DNA of 64,000 bases, taken from assembly GCA_003254905.1 (NCBI GenBank), contig QANU01012358.1, forward strand, positions 28,092 to 92,091. Direction: 5' to 3'. The notes beneath the pieces are model-generated. The model did not search any database, was not told the origin of the DNA, and saw nothing but the letters and a program-made list of their open reading frames with translations. Both the position numbers and the translations under genes were made by a program. Shown here piece by piece: positions 35,201 to 48,531 of this stretch (its first letter is position 1; each line of letters opens with the position of its first letter). This stretch comes from Nissolia schottii (Eukaryota; Streptophyta; Magnoliopsida; Fabales; Fabaceae).

Positions 35201-36213
35201 GGCCATCTACAGCTTGTATAAAAAGTAACACATGCCTAAGCACTATTCAGAAACTGAATAAGGAAATAACAAGTTTAAACTAAATTTACATGTTTCAACC
35301 AAAAAAAAATGATAATAATAGCCAGGGAAAAACAGTGTTTCTTTCATGAACCAATAGTTAAAATACACAAATCACACTTGAGTAATGAGCATAAACCTCA
35401 ACATCTGTAGGGATCTGTACTGACTGAAGGAAAACTTACGCATTCTTTACCATTTGGCTGTTGTTTATTTGAAACCATGTCCATATTTGTATTTTGCCTA
35501 TCTGCAGACTCTGATGGTCGAGTATACTCATCCTTTCCGCTTTTGACCAGAATCTGATCCTGGTTTGGGTTTTCCCCAACGCCATTCCAATGCACATTCA
35601 TACTTTGCTCATCCACTGTCTCCAAAATATTAGCAGGCTCACCCTTACCATTATTTACCAGATCCCCATCCCTAATTGATGTTCCTTCAACCCCATGTGA
35701 ATCCACATTTGTACTTTGCTCATCAGCAGTCTCAGAAATATCAGGATGCCTGCCCTTACCATTATTTACCAGATCCTCGTCCCTAACTGACATTCCTCCA
35801 ACTCCATTTGAACCCACATTTTTACTTTGCTCATCAGCAGTCTCAGAATTATCAGGATGCTCATCCTTACCATTATTTACTAGATCGCCATTCCTAATTG
35901 TTGTTTCTCCAACCCCATTTGAATCCACATCCACATTTGTACTTTGCTCATCAGCAGTCTCGGATAGATCAGGACATTCATCCTTGTCATTATTCACCAG
36001 ATTCCGGTCCCTAGCTACGGTTTCTGCAACCTCATTTAAATCCACAGCTACACCTGGATCATCAGAGGCCACGGAAAGATGAATATGCTCATCCTTACCG
36101 TTATTCACCAGATTCTGATTCCTAGTTTCTGATTCTCCAACTCCATTCTCCACATTCTTACTTTGCTTGTTCTTCTTCTTCTTGTTTTTCTTCCTTCTCT
36201 TGTCATCCTCCAT
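29248..36213 (-). CDS. Coiled-coil protein with tandem 21-residue exons (At1g03290/At4g02880-like)
   Basis: Model on the minus strand. Exon 1 is 36,213-35,440 (258 aa). Seven 63-nt exons end at 34,750, 34,596, 34,446, 34,300, 34,153, 34,003 and 33,862. Ten more end at 33,554, 33,386, 33,233, 33,084, 32,922, 32,754, 32,518, 32,333, 32,173 and 31,955. Then 31,522-31,463, 30,466-30,326, 29,949-29,851 and 29,691-29,248. All phase 0, about 862 aa. The N-terminus is lysine-rich (KRRKKNKKKKNKQ) followed by acidic ~40-aa repeats. The middle is one long coiled coil, each 63-nt exon giving three heptads (EETIRKLKEEND). The C-terminus ends in DAPLIGAPFRLISF and VSGADLV. I match the ends from memory to plant proteins annotated 'ELKS/Rab6-interacting/CAST family'; function is unknown. 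Membrane or vesicle tethering is only suggested by that label. Confidence 0.8.
31415..31452. repeat. (CA)n / (CATA)n microsatellite in intron
   Basis: CA dinucleotides pass into ATAT and CATA units a few bases from the donor of the 60-nt exon of the coiled-coil gene (31,463-31,522, minus strand). Confidence 0.85.
32754..34065 (-). repeat. Tandem duplication of a four-exon block, unit about 630 bp
   Basis: Exons at 34,003, 33,862, 33,713 and 33,554 (start coordinates) correspond in order to those at 33,386, 33,233, 33,084 and 32,922. The exon at 32,754 pairs with that at 33,386. Offsets are 617, 629, 629, 632 and 632 bp. Introns match too, for example the CATGTTCATACTCATGAAAA intron and the TCTCAGATAAAATTTACAAT intron. 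The block was copied as genomic DNA, introns included. Confidence 0.88.
33713..33775 (-). pseudogene. Decayed 63-nt exon of the coiled-coil gene
   Basis: The sequence is clearly a sister of the exon at 33,084-33,146 (LENAIRKL and LHLQKE are readable) and keeps its acceptor AG. At the donor the sister reads GAG|GTAATA, while this copy reads GAG|TTAATA, so the GT is gone. The copy should be skipped. Since all neighbours are phase 0, skipping keeps the frame. Confidence 0.75.
35530..36130 (-). repeat. In-frame minisatellite in exon 1, about 120-bp unit
   Basis: About six tandem copies of a unit of roughly 40 codons, marked by DLVNNGKDEHPD, SETADEQSTNVD and NGVGETS. Copies vary in length by in-frame steps (for example NVDVDSNG against NVGSNG). 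It codes for an acidic, probably disordered N-terminal segment. Confidence 0.85.
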
Positions 36214-36586
36214 CTACCCAGCTCAAATTCTCTATTTCAACTTCTAATATGCACTTAAAGAAAAACAAACCATAAAAGGAAAAAAAAGATAACTTTCAGG
36301 TTTAGAAGCCTAACCTTGCCACCAAAAATGAAAATGATAAAAACACAATGTCTTGCAAACTCAGACCTCAAATTCAACTCAATTTGAATAAATGCCAAGT
36401 TCAGGATCCAAGACCCAGATTCACATTCTACCACAATTCCTCATAACATTTATCAAAAACCAAAAATAGAAAAACGGAACGGATAACCTAGCAACACAAA
36501 TCTTACAGTTACAAGTTCTTACAAATAATGGGCATCGTGGAATCTTAAATCTACAATAAAAAAATTTAACAACTTTGGAAAAAAAA

Positions 36587-36594
36587 ATAATAAC

Positions 36595-36630
<36 letters not shown>
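36587..36630. repeat. (AAT)n microsatellite in 5' UTR intron
   Basis: About thirteen units between the 5' UTR exon and the start codon exon of the coiled-coil gene. Confidence 0.9.
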
Positions 36631-36725
36631 CAGCGTATCAAAACATGATTGATAAAAAGGCTTACATATAGAACTGGGAGGACCCGATTGGTATCGAAAC
36701 AAAGTGTTGTTGAGTTTAGCGTAAC

Positions 36726-36820
36726 CTGCAAAGCTTGCGTTGAATCTACAAAGTAACAACACAACGTGTGGATTCAGTGAGAAGAATTGTTGGAATTGAA
36801 ATTTTGAAGGGTATATAGGG
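36726..36820 (-). promoter_or_regulatory. Core promoter and 5' UTR exon of the coiled-coil gene
   Basis: On the minus strand CCCTATATACCC (TATA at 36,812-36,817) is followed by a leader that ends in TTTGCAG|GTTACG, a good donor at 36,726. The intron would end just before the ATG at 36,213, for example at AAATAGAG. A first non-coding exon of about 60 nt is inferred. Confidence 0.5.
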
Positions 36821-36899
36821 ATTGTGCTGTCTTGCGTTTCGTTGCGTTTGGTGTGTGTCGTGTCCAGGCGCGTTTTTAGCGTTTATTCATTTTAGGTGG

Positions 36900-38660
36900 C
36901 ACTTTTCAGCTTTCTGTAGTAACGACATCTCTCAGCAGTGACGAACTAGAAAATCCAACGGCACTGAAGCCTCCCATTTGTCGTTTACCTTGTGGATTTT
37001 TTTATTTTTTATTTTTATATATACATAGTTTTACCTTGTGGATTTGTGTGTAATTTTTAAAAATAAAAAGTTTTTTTTCACAGATAAGTCTAACCATACT
37101 TATAAATTAAGGAAAATAAATCAAATTTAAAATTAATAAAAGAAACATTTTATTTTTTGAATTAGCTTTATTTATAGTTTAGCCTCTTAATTAAAGATTA
37201 TTGATATCTAAGCATTTTTTATATCGGAGATCACAAAAAATGTTGTAATTTGAATAATGTGTTACATCTCATTTTGTCATAAATTTGAACACACTTCTCA
37301 TTTGCAATACTTTACAAAAGAAACAAGGAACCCAAAACACCTACAAGAGTGACTAACACAATCACAAGAGATAACAACAACAAAAGAAAAGTTGACATTC
37401 CAAGAAACAACAAATCTAGATAACTAAGCTCGGCTAATATATTTAAACCTTTTATTCAATAGAGAAAATTCTAAACAATGAAAAATAAAAGAAACAATAG
37501 GACTTCCGCCAAATAAGAACAATAACAACATTCTTCGCTAACACTCACAAAAGATGAGAAGTTGATAATAGAAGAATATGAGAAGGAAAAGAGAAAAGTA
37601 TGTCCTTATTCCTGAGTTACAGTTCAACTTGGCCCCTCAAAAATGTCACAAGACTCAACTTAGTCATTGCATAAAAAAAGGTAAGTGCTTTGTTAATTCC
37701 TTCATGAGACCTTATGTCATTTTGATAATAACAAAAAAGGACAAACTAGTCTCTGCACCCCACCACCACCTCTCAGTCCACCACAACCACCACCCAACCC
37801 CTACAACCACGATTGTTTAAAACGTGTTTTTAAATGTAAAAGTGCATGTTTTTATGGCACTAAAACATGTTAGATTATACTTAAAAAATGAATTTAGGTA
37901 ACAACGTACATTTTTAAAACGTTAAAAACGCGATTTTATAGTTGATAACTACGGTTTTATTTGTAAGTGAAATTTTGAGTAATTTTTTTGTTGGCCTTCA
38001 TATTTGAGCCTGTTTAGCTTTTGGACCTTTGGGGAATAATACACATTCATCACCTACTAGTGATTAGTTTATGATAATTTAGAGATAAATGATGGTTTTG
38101 ATGATCATAATGAAGATGAAATTGGAGGAGGGGAACAATATAATATTTTTTTCTCTTAACGATAAAGATGATGGAGGACAAGATAAGGATGCAAATTATG
38201 ATAGTACTGAAATTGAGGATGATATATTAGTGATGCCAAATAAGTTTTTTTAGATGTTTTATTTTAGTCTTTGTTTTGTTGTGTACTATAATGAGTATGA
38301 CTAACGAACTCATTAGATGAACCTATTATTTTTTTGTATGTTGGTTAGTAGTATTAGTTAGTAACTACTAATGAGTATGACATGCATTTTGGCCATTATT
38401 ATGAGAGTCTATGATATTTAGTTATATGAAAATGTTATGTTGGATGTTATTATTTGAATTTTAGTTAGGATTTTATATATTACAACATATAATCCATGTA
38501 TATATAGGTTGCAAATATTTTAAAATAATATTTCTTAATAATACATAAAATCTATGTTTTTATGTTTTCGTTTTTACTTGGAATCTCATTTTTTACAACC
38601 TTACCCACAACATTGTCCCCCTCTTACTCATCTAACAATTTAATTGAAGAGCTTTGAATG
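36900..38660. other. Intergenic with foldback-arm fragments
   Basis: AT-rich. At 37,606-37,680 CAACTTGGCCCCTCAAAAAT...ACTCAACTTAGTCA resembles the arm of the foldback element at 43,162-43,464. No gene seen; the 80-codon frame at 37,578 is within this repeat. Confidence 0.4.
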
Positions 38661-38667
38661 AAGAGTT

Positions 38668-39000
38668 AATGTCCAACTAGGTCCCTGAGAAAAGTTGTGT
38701 TGCCCTAATTAGTCCCTGAGAAAAAAAAATGTCTCATAGGTCCTTGGTGTTTCCTTACGTTATCCATGCCAATCCTTACCTTTGTCCAGAAAATGAGATT
38801 TTTTTTTGGGGGTTGGGTGTTAATGTGTGGCGATGATGAGTATGATCAAGACTGTAACCAGATTTACAGTTAGGTGGGGATGAGGGTTGGGTTGTGGTGG
38901 TGGTTATGATGGTGGGTTAAAGGTGAAGGTGGGTGTGTGTGGTGATGGAGGTAGCAATGATGTGGTGTTTAGGATGATGGTGGTGGGGCTGTGTAGGGGT
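38668..39000. repeat. Half of a foldback element
   Basis: GTCCAACTAGGTCCCTGAGA and AATTAGTCCCTGAGAAAA match, by reverse complement, the right arm near 43,375-43,464. The expected second arm is missing. The rest is G/T-rich with repeated GGTGGTGG and GGGTTGGGT. Confidence 0.5.
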
Positions 39001-39182
39001 GCTAGTGAGAGAGAAGAAGAATGCAATGTCCCAATCACTTAAATAATTATTTTATATACACATACACTTTAAGTATTTCATTTTAATTAGCTATTTATCT
39101 ATCTATTTGCTTAGTTATTCAAAACATAGATTTTTATTGAGTTTGAGACAATTTTCAGATGATATTTCAGTTCCAGGACTCA

Positions 39183-39362
39183 TTTATTCGAATGACAACA
39201 AGTGTTATTCGAATGAATGCTAAAAAATTCATACTCGAGGCCAATTAAGTTGAGTCATTCGAATGAATCCATAAGTCATTCGAATGACTTGACAAAATTG
39301 GTGATTTTTGGATTCCCAAGTCAGGTCATTCAAATGACCCCCCTAAGTCATGCGAATGACTT
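39183..39362. repeat. Cluster of GTCATTCGAATGAC palindromes, 6 copies
   Basis: ATTCGAATGA cores at 39,186, 39,207 and 39,257, a perfect GTCATTCGAATGAC at 39,275-39,288, and one-mismatch copies at 39,325-39,338 and 39,347-39,360. Spacing is irregular (about 18-50 bp). Confidence 0.9.
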
Positions 39363-40650
39363 GTGTTCAGGGACGTTTTAAACACGCGAAAAGCTCATTT
39401 TTGCCAAGCTCTCTCTAACCCCATTTTCTCCTCCTTCTCTCTAAAAATCCTAAAACCCTAACACCAAATCCTCCCCAAACCTTCCATATCACTCCAAATC
39501 ACTTCAAATCCTTCACTCCACCTTCATTATCATCATCATCCCTCCTTATTCTCTCTTTAGAACCTCTATTGGAACTCTCTTGGAGTTTTTTGTGGTAATC
39601 CTAGGGCTACCCAAAAATTCTCTTCTCTTGGGTCATCAAGAGTAATTTCTTAACTTAAATTTCTTGTTGATGTTATGATTGAGTTGGGTACTTGATTATT
39701 CAAGTCTATGATTTGATTTCTTGAAATCCTAGGTTGTGATTTTGTGAACATTAGTGATTTGGATTAAATTGATCCTAACTCATGACCTTGTTGTAATATC
39801 TATAGCGCTGGGAGGCTCTGGTGATTATCCCCAAGTTTCAGTTAATCCGTAAGTCAATCTTTCCACCTCCTTGAGGCTTGTGTTGTGAGTAAATAGCTGT
39901 AATTATAGTTTATTTTCTATATTAATATAAATGTGTATAAAATGTGAATTGAAAATGTATTTTCGAAAGTGTTGTGAGAATCGATTTGGTTATTTTGAGA
40001 AATTTTGTTCAGGCCTTTGGGCATTTTGGGAAGAAATGTGAATTATATGTTTTGAAAGGAAAATCTTCTATGAACTAACACGTGGGACAAGACCTATTAG
40101 TAAATTTTGCATGAAAGATCATTTATTTCGTATTGTTTACATTGATCATTTTGAAAATCAATGCTTTGTGATTACGATGCTAGAAAAGAAGGATTGGATT
40201 AGTTTTGATTCATGAATGGATTCTATCTAAAAGGAATATCTTAATGTTAGAAAATGGTTTAGGATGAAATACTATAAAGATCTGTAGCCAACGATAGTAG
40301 GCATTAGACTTGGTGCACAATAATTATGCCCTCACTAGTAAGGGACAGATCATACTAACTCGGTACGGAGGCCACGTTCTAGTTATATGCCCCCGCTAGT
40401 AAGGGACATATTATACTAGTCCGGAACATTGAAATCAATGTCTTTAGTTTGTTAAGTGTAGGTTAGAGTAATAACTCTAACACGTTGATATTGTTTTATA
40501 TCTTGGCATGATGGAATTCCTTGAGTATATGGTTTATGGAAAGTTTATGTTGAAACTAAAAAGAATATTTTCTATTTGATACATATATTGTAATTATCAT
40601 AACATTTTTCCCACTTGTCCTTGTTTGCTTTAATTACATCTACCTACCAC

Positions 40651-42646
40651 TGTCACGCCCCAACTTAGGACATGACCGCACGTAGGGCTGCTGCCCTACG
40701 GAAGCACTGATGTTGCATACTAAACATGTATAAAATGCAAATGATAAATAAATAATGGTTGATTCATTAATTAATAATTGGTAACTGTTTACATATACTA
40801 AACATAGGTATAAATAAGTTATAAAATAGTAATAATGTCTAAACTGATATGCATAAAACTATAATGGACCTTGCCCTAGGTGTTTGGAGCATGACTGTAC
40901 TACTCGGTAGTCCCCACTGCGAAGCGGAGCTTACCACTGAAATTTGGAATCCTCTCTCACTGGACTAGGGGATCATTCTCACTAGACTCAACCCAAATCT
41001 AAAAATGTTTTGCAGAGGGGTGAGTTGTCAACTTAGTGGTGGGTACCTCGGTATTACTCAATTAGCACATATTGCATATAATGGCATACAGATGTACATA
41101 TACATATACTAAAGAAACAAGCTGATAAATGAAACATAACTGAGATATGAAAGGAACTGAAATTAAATGCACACACTGAATATACTGCATATAGTGAATA
41201 AACTGAGTAAACTGAGTAACTGAATAACCTGAATAAATTGACTAATTGAATAAACTGAGATAGCTACTAGCAAACAGAACTGGTCAATGTACGTATGCCT
41301 ACGTCCCTTGTAGAAGGGCACGATTCAAAGGAGTCATAGCTCGACCTTACTTCATTAGGATAAATTCTGGGTGGTTTCGGTATGCACACAACCCAGATAT
41401 CTGCGAGGGTACGCATAACCTAAGTCTGAGGAGACTTGGGCTCAGGGGTTTGATATGGCACGCATGCCACATCTAAAAAGTCTTACGCTCATATCTGTCT
41501 ACTGCTTGGTGTGGCCGACGAGATCGTAGGACCTCGTGCTGTTCTAGGTCATCTACCCTAGAATTTACTGTTCATGAAGTCTTTTAGGGAACTGTCTTTA
41601 CTTACCCAAGTTGTTAAGGCCCAAGGCCACTGATTATGACAAGTGTGTCCTATTTAACTAGTCTTTATTTATTAGTCTGACTCAAGGACTAAAGTCCCAT
41701 ACTTAGGACAGGATTCCCAGGTAAGAGAGGTGTGTCACAAGCGAGCATCTTAAATACCAAGTCTTGCCTTAGCCAGAACCTACCCCTTGTTAAGGTCCAT
41801 GCTTCAACTGAAGTCTTTATTTTAAGTCTTATATAAAAACTTAACCTAGCATCTCTAAGGGTATCATGCCTAAGGGTTTTGAGGTTTCTATCCTAACATA
41901 GCATGGCATAGCATACATAAACACATGGCATGTCACATAGCATAGCATTTACTGAGCATGTATACATATATTTGACTAAGTGTTTGACTAGCTACTAGCA
42001 TGTTATAAATTGTATAACTATCTAATAAATCCCTAGCATGTTATAGCTCAACTGACTCTATTGATGGACCACCAAAGTGGGACCATCAACGCACCGACAC
42101 TGCCACTCACTTGGAATGTCGCGGAAAAGAGGAACGCTGGCACTGGGGATCTTAGCAGCGTGGCATTGGCACCTGGAAAGCCAACCAAAACCACCATCAG
42201 AAACCCATACAACAAATCTTTAAACTGGTAGGCCCGCAATAGCCATTCTAGCATTACTACGGCATCCCGGCATCGCCACCGTGTCCTGAGAACCACTGTA
42301 GGCCATCACTAACACGGCACCAGCGCCGGAGCCTATTACCCTTGGCCATCCTAAAAGAAGGAATGGCTACCCACCTAAGAGGGAGAAAATAATTGAGCAA
42401 AACTCATTCTAATAGGAAAGAAAAGTCTGAACTCTGAGCGAGTTGGAATGGGGAGAGGAGGGCTCTATATATAGGTGAAGGAGTGGCCAAAGAAGCGGGC
42501 CGGACCCCCAAAAACGCGGAACCAATGTAAAATTGCAGAGTTGCGTCGCCGCATGTCTCACACGAGTTGATACACGTCTCGCGCGAGACATCTTCCCCAA
42601 AACGTCTTAAGCGAGACGCCTCCTGTTCCTGCAATGAGGTGCTACA
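40651..42646 (-). mobile_element. Nested LTR-like insertion (about 2.0 kb), antisense
   Basis: It begins TGTCACGCC and ends GGTGCTACA, so TG...CA borders. It splits the phrase that in related LTRs runs into CTGAGTTTCC. On the minus strand it has TATA (CACCTATATATAGAGCCC near 42,465) and CAACTCACCCCTCTGCAAAA near 41,020, so polarity is minus. Flanks ACCAC and ACTGC match only 3 of 5, so the duplication is decayed or a border is off. No coding frame; solo LTR or non-autonomous. Confidence 0.55.
42554..42618. repeat. Cluster of GTCTCGCGCGAGAC palindromes, 3 copies
   Basis: A perfect GTCTCGCGCGAGAC at 42,576-42,589 is flanked by degenerate TGTCTCACACGAG (42,554) and CGTCTTAAGCGAGACG (42,603-42,618). 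They lie about 100 bp upstream of the minus-strand TATA of the nested LTR. Confidence 0.85.
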
Positions 42647-43161
42647 ACTGCTGAGTTTCCAAACTCACTCTTTGTTGTTTTCCCCCTTTCAGATATAGGA
42701 GCGGGTCCGAGTTCCATTCTTTACGCCTTTTAGATTGCAAAGGATTTTCTCCTTGCAGTGAGCCTAACTTGTATTGGCCTGTGCTCATTTCTAGTCTATT
42801 GTATTATCTTGTCTTAGAACGCTCTAGTAAACCCACATGCATGATCTGACTGATTCCTGCTTCTGTGGTCTAGTAGAATGTTGATTGGAATTTAAATATG
42901 TAACTTAAAGAATTATTTTGAACTTGCAAACTGCTATGTTTCTTTTGTTTGAGAAAACTCCTGGATGGTGAATGAATTTTATTGAATTGTGAATTTATAT
43001 CAGGTATTTATTTCCTTTGTTGGGATAAGGCTATATAAAAGGAAAATTATGTCCATTTTTCTGAAAATTTTGAGGTATTCGCGGCTTGCTAGGGGTCGTG
43101 GTCCCGTATACGCTGGTTATGACTCTGATTAGGTCGTGAAAAAGGAAGGGGTGGAAATGAG

Positions 43162-43464
43162 GGAGTTGCACCCAAGTTGGTCTCTCAAGAAAGTCACGAC
43201 ACCCAACTACGTTTCTGCGCTCAAAACGATATCATTTTGGTTGTGCCCCAAATAATGTCATTTTAAGTTCTAGAGTGAGTGACTAGGAGAGAGAAAATGA
43301 CATAGTTAACTATTACGTTAACCTTTATAGCAGAACAAAATGGATAGATGGACTTATGCGGGCTATGGTTAAATTTGTTAGGGACTAACGAGACACATTT
43401 TTATTTTTAGGAACTAAGTTGTGTTCCGTAATATTTCACAAGGACCAAGTTGGACCTTAACTCC
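43162..43464. mobile_element. Foldback element, 303 bp
   Basis: The left arm (GGAGTTGCACCCAAGTTGGT...) and the reverse complement of the right arm (GGAGTTAAGGTCCAACTTGG...) align over about 45 bp. No coding frame and no clear target duplication. Confidence 0.6.
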
Positions 43465-43945
43465 ATATTCTTTTTGCCCAATGTTAAAGAAGTAAGGTGG
43501 CATTCTTTCAATTATCTTGACAATCTATATTGTCTTGTTTACAATCTATATTATTTTGTTTGGTTAGATCTAGTTGATGTTAATCTAGCTTATCAAGTCC
43601 ACTTGTATATATTGCCTTAAAACTTAAAAGTAGTATTGTGCATTGCTTGTATTAGGGCATCTAAGCATTTGTCTAGTCTGCAACCAATGACATAAGACGA
43701 ATGCCAGATTTAGTCACTGATATACATGTGTGTAAAAGTCAAGTCATGTGTATTACTTTACAAAAAGATAAAGATTTTGGCAGTAAGAATGTGAGAAATA
43801 AATTGAAGATGAAAATTGGTCCCTAAATCTCATCTATAAAAAAAAATGAAAGGTTGAGATTATATCTAAAAGATTAATTATATAATAAATTGTATTAATA
43901 TTTTGATTTGATTTAATGATTTATTCCCATCCCTTATAAAATTTT

Positions 43946-44243
43946 GGGTTAATTAAGTTTTTAGTCCCTGTAATATGAAAAAGTTTGGTTTTAGTCTCTC
44001 ATGACAAGTTTTAGTCCCTGTAAAATGTGAAAATTTGATTTTAGTCCCTGTGGATGGTTGGTGATGGACGGTGATGTAGAAATGGTCACTGATGACGGGT
44101 TAACTGACACATCTTCACCGTCTATCACCAACCGTCCACAGGGACCAAAATCAAATTTTCACATTTTACAGGGACTAAAACTTGTCATGAGGGACTAAAA
44201 CCAAATTTTTTCATATTACAGGGACTAAAAACTTAATTAATCC
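43946..44243. mobile_element. Foldback MITE (Mutator-type), copy 2, with perfect 9-bp duplication
   Basis: 298 bp, same family and length as 27,475-27,772. It is flanked by TAAAATTTT at 43,937-43,945 and TAAAATTTT at 44,244-44,252. A perfect 9-bp target-site duplication is the signature of Mutator-like elements. The arms pair along nearly their whole length. It sits about 1.15 kb before the E2 start codon. Confidence 0.9.
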
Positions 44244-44252
44244 TAAAATTTT

Positions 44253-45130
44253 CTTAACCTTGCCCTTCCCCCAAAATCTGCTCTCATCACTTCTTTCTCT
44301 GCCCTTTTCTCTGCTGCAAAGGCTTCTCTGCTTCTACCTTCATCGTCGGCACTGCCTCTCCTGCCACCCTTGTCATTGGAACCACCCCTCTTACTTGCCC
44401 TAACTTTAAAATGTAGACAACCCAAACATTTCATCAATCTCCATCATCAACATCATAAATACATGGCCCAAAATTTGAAGAACTTATCAACAGTTATCAT
44501 CAAGAAGAAATCACATCCCATAATTCAGCAAACATGTACTACTCCAATATTTACAATACCAAAACTCCCATTAACAAAAAATAATTTACAATGTCAATAT
44601 TTATAGTGATAATTTTTTACAATTGAATAAAAAAAACTTTAACTTTTCAAGAAGGAGAAGTTAGTGACGTCGTAGTCACCTGAGGTAGTGTGGCGACGAC
44701 TTGACATGCTTTGGGTCCCACGAGTTTGGACACAAAATGAGCAAATATGGATGGTGGTGTAAATAGCGAGTTGCATGAATTTGGGCATAGGTTACAAAAA
44801 TCTAGATGTAGGTTTGTAGCTCGAGTGGATATGATTGTAGATCCTGTGATGTAATTAGGGGAGGTTGTTAGGGTTGCGCGACAAAACTAGGAGTTGTTGA
44901 CTACGGCATAGGTTAAAGCTCCATCTGTCGTAGAGGGATAAACATTTTTTTTTCTTGTGTTTGCATCCATTTGTCATGTCTTATCAAACATAGAGTAAAA
45001 TGCTTTCTCTCCATTTTTCAAGTTTCAACATGAGAGGGGTGTAAATGGAAAAAAAGAAGAAGAAAATGGGTAAGGTTGTAATTTAGAGTTGTTATACAAG
45101 GGCTAACTTTGTCTGTGGGTCTCAGGGGAG
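44253..45130. other. Intergenic upstream of the E2 gene
   Basis: No gene recognised. Short frames at 44,243-44,437 and 44,370-44,606 have repetitive, low-complexity translations. The E2 transcript probably starts near 45,130-45,200, with a 5' UTR intron whose donor is CAG|GTAACC at about 45,253. Confidence 0.4.
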
Positions 45131-45395
45131 AGTGTAAGAACAAAGAAGAACGAGGGTTTGGGAAAACGGGAAGGAGGTGAGGGATTAACGCCGTTGCTGC
45201 TCTGCTCTCTGTGTTGGATCCCTCATTCGTTCCCCCATCCTCTCGCCTTCAGGTAACCCCTCAATTTTCTGCTTCTAGGGTTAGCGTTGCTTCTCATCTA
45301 TCTCTTCATCTCCTTAATACCGTTCAATTTTTGCCCTCCTCAGATCTTTGTTTGTTCCCTCTTTCTGATTCAGTCCCAACAAGTGCCACCCTCCC

Positions 45396-48531
<3,136 letters not shown>

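Larger units (their letters stand above)
39120..43140 (+). mobile_element. Long LTR remnant (probably Ty3 type), interrupted
   Basis: Non-coding sequence with LTR character in plus orientation: palindrome cluster (39,183-39,362), C/T-rich leader with AAAACCCTAAC, GCCC(C/T)CGCTAGTAAGGGACA twice (about 40,330 and 40,393), then, after a nested insertion (40,651-42,646), CTGAGTTTCCAAACTCAC followed by TTTCAGATATAGGAG and a 3' part ending near TTAGGTCGTGA. I know the CTGAGTTT...AACTCAC...CAGA phrase from large LTRs of Tekay/Del-like chromoviruses. Outer borders and duplications were not found. Confidence 0.5.

Noticed and set aside
39186-39195. Palindromes as simple restriction-like or chance sites
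   Set aside because: Rejected as chance because 14 copies of one 10-14 bp dyad cluster in two elements; kept as a finding instead.
42048-42634. Minus-strand frames of 76-82 codons
   Set aside because: They lie inside the non-coding nested LTR, around its TATA and leader; no gag or pol motif is present.
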